From Streptococcus cristatus (GTDB lineage: Bacteria > Bacillota > Bacilli > Lactobacillales > Streptococcaceae), in the NCBI RefSeq assembly GCF_001578775.1, contig NZ_KQ969064.1, positions 86,485 through 122,410 on the forward strand: a stretch of 35,926 nt of DNA. Reading direction: 5' to 3'. The number at the start of each line of letters is the position of its first letter. Position 1 is the first letter of the stretch. Shown in pieces: positions 34,491-35,926 of the stretch. A program made the translations under genes and the position numbers. The notes beneath the pieces are model-generated. The model searched no databases. It was not told the origin of the DNA and worked only from the letters and a program-made list of their open reading frames with translations.

Positions 34491-34526
34491 TATCAAAAAA
34501 ATAGAAAGAAGAGAGGAAATAAAGTA

Positions 34527-35009
34527 ATGGCTGAAAAAACTTATCCTATGACCCTTGTAGAAAAGGAAAAATTAGAACAAGAATTAGAAGAATTGAAATT
34601 GGTTCGACGTCCAGAAGTAGTAGAACGCATTAAAATTGCTCGTTCTTACGGAGATTTATCAGAAAATAGTGAATATGAAGCAGCAAAGGACGAGCAGGCT
34701 TTCGTTGAAGGACAAATTTCAAGTCTGGAGACTAAAATTCGCTATGCTGTGATTGTTGATAGTGATTCGGTGGCTAAAGATGAAGTTGCCATCGGTAAAA
34801 CTGTTACTATTCAAGAAGTCGGTGAAACTGAAGAAGAAGTATACATTATCGTTGGTTCAGCTGGTGCGGATGCCTTTGCGGGAAAAGTTTCAAATGAAAG
34901 TCCGATTGGTCAAGCATTGATTGGTAAGAAGACCGGTGATATTGCAACAGTAGAAACACCAGTTGGTAGTTATGACGTCAAAATCCTAAAAGTTGAAAAA
35001 ACAGTCTAA
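34527..35009 (+). CDS. greA: Transcription elongation factor GreA
   Basis: A 160-residue cytosolic factor that stimulates RNA cleavage in stalled RNA polymerase. The N-terminal coiled-coil hairpin (about 1-75) carries the tip acidic residues in [20 protein letters not shown] (D and E near 41-46). The C-terminal FKBP-like globular domain includes [11 protein letters not shown] and [14 protein letters not shown]. Standard length. I chose ATG 34527, MAEKTYPMT, which is the usual family start and has RBS GAGAGGAAA upstream; an earlier in-frame start at 34467 lies in the mltG hairpin. It is followed by a strong terminator. Confidence 0.96.
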   Translation: MAEKTYPMTLVEKEKLEQELEELKLVRRPEVVERIKIARSYGDLSENSEYEAAKDEQAFVEGQISSLETKIRYAVIVDSDSVAKDEVAIGKTVTIQEVGETEEEVYIIVGSAGADAFAGKVSNESPIGQALIGKKTGDIATVETPVGSYDVKILKVEKTV

Positions 35010-35010
35010 G

Positions 35011-35035
35011 AAAGGTCGAGCACGCTCGGCTTTTT
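35011..35035 (+). terminator. Terminator of greA
   Basis: AAAGGTCGAG / CTCGGCTTT with loop CACG, followed by five T (35031-35035). It begins right after the greA stop codon. Confidence 0.9.
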
Positions 35036-35048
35036 CTTTATCAATTTA

Positions 35049-35057
35049 TGCTATAAT
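35049..35057 (+). promoter_or_regulatory. Extended -10 promoter of nth
   Basis: TGCTATAAT, perfect -10 with TG extension, about 30 nt before the start codon. RBS AAAGGAG lies between. Confidence 0.75.
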
Positions 35058-35086
35058 ATAGAACAAGCAAAGGAGATTGTATACTG

Positions 35087-35716
35087 ATGGTTTTATCAAA
35101 AAAACGAGCACGCCATGTCATCGAGGAGATTATTGCCCTATTTCCTGATGCCAAACCGAGTTTAGATTTTAGAAATCATTTTGAGCTACTCGTGGCAGTC
35201 ATGTTATCAGCTCAAACGACAGATGCTGCGGTTAATAAAGCTACACCAAATCTATTTTTAGCTTATCCTACTCCAGAAGCTATGGCAGCAGCATCCGAGG
35301 CAGATATTGCCAAGCACATTTCGCGTTTAGGACTTTATCGAAATAAAGCCAAGTTTCTGAAAAAATGTGCCCAGCAACTCTTGAGCGATTTTAATGGACA
35401 GGTGCCTCAGACTCGGGAAGAATTAGAAAGTTTAGCTGGGGTAGGGCGTAAGACAGCTAACGTGGTCATGAGTGTAGAGTTTGGTATTCCAGCTTTTGCC
35501 GTTGATACGCATGTTGAACGCATTTGTAAACACCACGATATTGTCAAAAAGTCAGCAACTCCTTTAGAAGTTGAAAAACGTGTTATGGACGTTATCCCAC
35601 CTGAACGCTGGCTAGCTGCGCATCAGGCTATGATCTACTTTGGTCGGGCTATTTGCCATCCCAAAAATCCAGAGTGTGATCACTATCCTCAACTTTACAA
35701 TTTTGATCATGTTTAA
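35087..35716 (+). CDS. nth: Endonuclease III-like DNA glycosylase Nth
   Basis: A 209-residue base-excision repair enzyme removing oxidised pyrimidines. The helix-hairpin-helix LAGVGRKTANVV contains the catalytic Lys, and AVDTHVERIC contains the catalytic Asp. The C terminus is odd: the standard [4Fe-4S] ligand pattern C-x6-C-x2-C-x5-C starts correctly (CHPKNPEC) but the third and fourth positions are Tyr and Asn or nearby non-Cys residues. Only two of four ligands remain, and the protein stops 11 residues later. I recall pneumococcal Nth looking similar, so this may be a genus trait rather than damage. The glycosylase core is intact. It has its own promoter and a terminator follows at 35858. 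Confidence 0.93.
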   Translation: MVLSKKRARHVIEEIIALFPDAKPSLDFRNHFELLVAVMLSAQTTDAAVNKATPNLFLAYPTPEAMAAASEADIAKHISRLGLYRNKAKFLKKCAQQLLSDFNGQVPQTREELESLAGVGRKTANVVMSVEFGIPAFAVDTHVERICKHHDIVKKSATPLEVEKRVMDVIPPERWLAAHQAMIYFGRAICHPKNPECDHYPQLYNFDHV

Positions 35717-35837
35717 GATAGAGTCTGTAGATACAAATTTTTACTAGGCGATGAGCGGTTTAAGGGACGTAAAAGACTGTTGCGAGAGTTAGAGGAATAT
35801 TTAAGCGACTTTAGCAGCACGGTGCTATAGTGGATAG

Positions 35838-35867
35838 GGGAGAGGTAGGGAGAGGTAGGGAGAGGTT
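35838..35867 (+). repeat. Three tandem 10-bp repeats (GGGAGAGGTA)
   Basis: GGGAGAGGTA occurs three times head to tail (35838-35847, 35848-35857, 35858-35867, the last ending TT). Each copy can pair with the CCTTTCCC that follows, so the terminator here has alternative stems. Copy number is likely to vary between strains through slippage. Confidence 0.85.
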
Positions 35868-35879
35868 ACCTTTCCCTTT
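35858..35879 (+). terminator. Terminator after nth
   Basis: GGGAGAGG / CCTTTCCC (35858-35865 and 35869-35876) with loop TTA and a following TTTT. The 140 bases between nth and this hairpin hold no gene I can support. Confidence 0.65.
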
Positions 35880-35926
35880 TAAGTTATTGATTTATAGGTA
35901 GTTTTAGAGGGGTTTGGAAGAAAAGA

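Noticed and set aside
1..35926. Search for CRISPR arrays, tRNA/rRNA genes, IS elements, BOX/RUP repeats, phage or toxin-antitoxin genes
   Set aside because: I saw no regularly spaced repeats, cloverleaf genes, transposase frames or inverted terminal repeats; this was by eye, so short degenerate elements could be missed.

Overview
This window is chromosomal DNA from a Streptococcus of the mitis/sanguinis/gordonii type. Evidence for that placement: moderately low GC; a complete amiACDEF-type oligopeptide permease operon; a liaF-liaS-liaR envelope-stress operon; comFA-comFC with an exact SigX cin-box; a RocS-like chromosome-segregation protein; a fused HAD phosphatase/cyclophilin; and the order snf2 - hypothetical - murC - GNAT - GNAT - mltG - greA. 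I see no transposase, integrase, phage gene, CRISPR array, rRNA or tRNA, and codon use looks uniform. It reads as core genome, not a genomic island.

Layout. 1-524 (-): N-terminal part of an exported alpha/beta hydrolase cut by the window edge. 754-3017: M29 aminopeptidase PepS, a small GlsB/YeaQ-like membrane protein, and peptide deformylase on the minus strand. 3212-7606: MFS exporter plus 16S pseudouridine synthase, RocS, and a membrane-anchored glycerophosphodiester phosphodiesterase. 7747-14224: peptide-uptake operon amiA-C-D-E-F, with a near-consensus CodY box before its promoter and a hairpin after the lipoprotein gene. 14484-17509: glucose PTS transporter under a perfect cre site, followed by an RgfB-like EEP-fold enzyme. 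17734-21855: liaFSR, the HAD-cyclophilin fusion and an S1-domain protein. 21903-23584 (-): cysK and yigZ. 23641-26228: comFA, comFC and the ribosome-hibernation factor hpf. 26380-35716: SNF2 helicase, a basic protein of unknown function, murC, two GNAT acetyltransferases, mltG, greA and nth. The last 210 bases hold a short tandem repeat and a terminator.

How the parts fit. Much of the window concerns nutrient sensing (Ami peptides, glucose PTS, CodY and CcpA sites), the envelope (LiaFSR, MurC, MltG, membrane GDPD) and competence (ComFA/ComFC). Ami also imports signalling peptides in streptococci, which links nutrition to competence. The observations most worth a second look are regulatory. 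The 56-bp yigZ/comFA divergent region appears to drive two leaderless or nearly leaderless mRNAs. A second exact cin-box, sharing 12 bases with that of comFA, lies before the SNF2 gene. There is no terminator between comFC and hpf, whose -10 box overlaps a cre-like site. The mltG -35 box sits in the loop of a 12-bp inverted repeat. Nth has only two of the four usual Fe-S cysteines. I did not find a clear new multi-gene system; the uncharacterised protein upstream of murC is the best candidate for an undescribed function.
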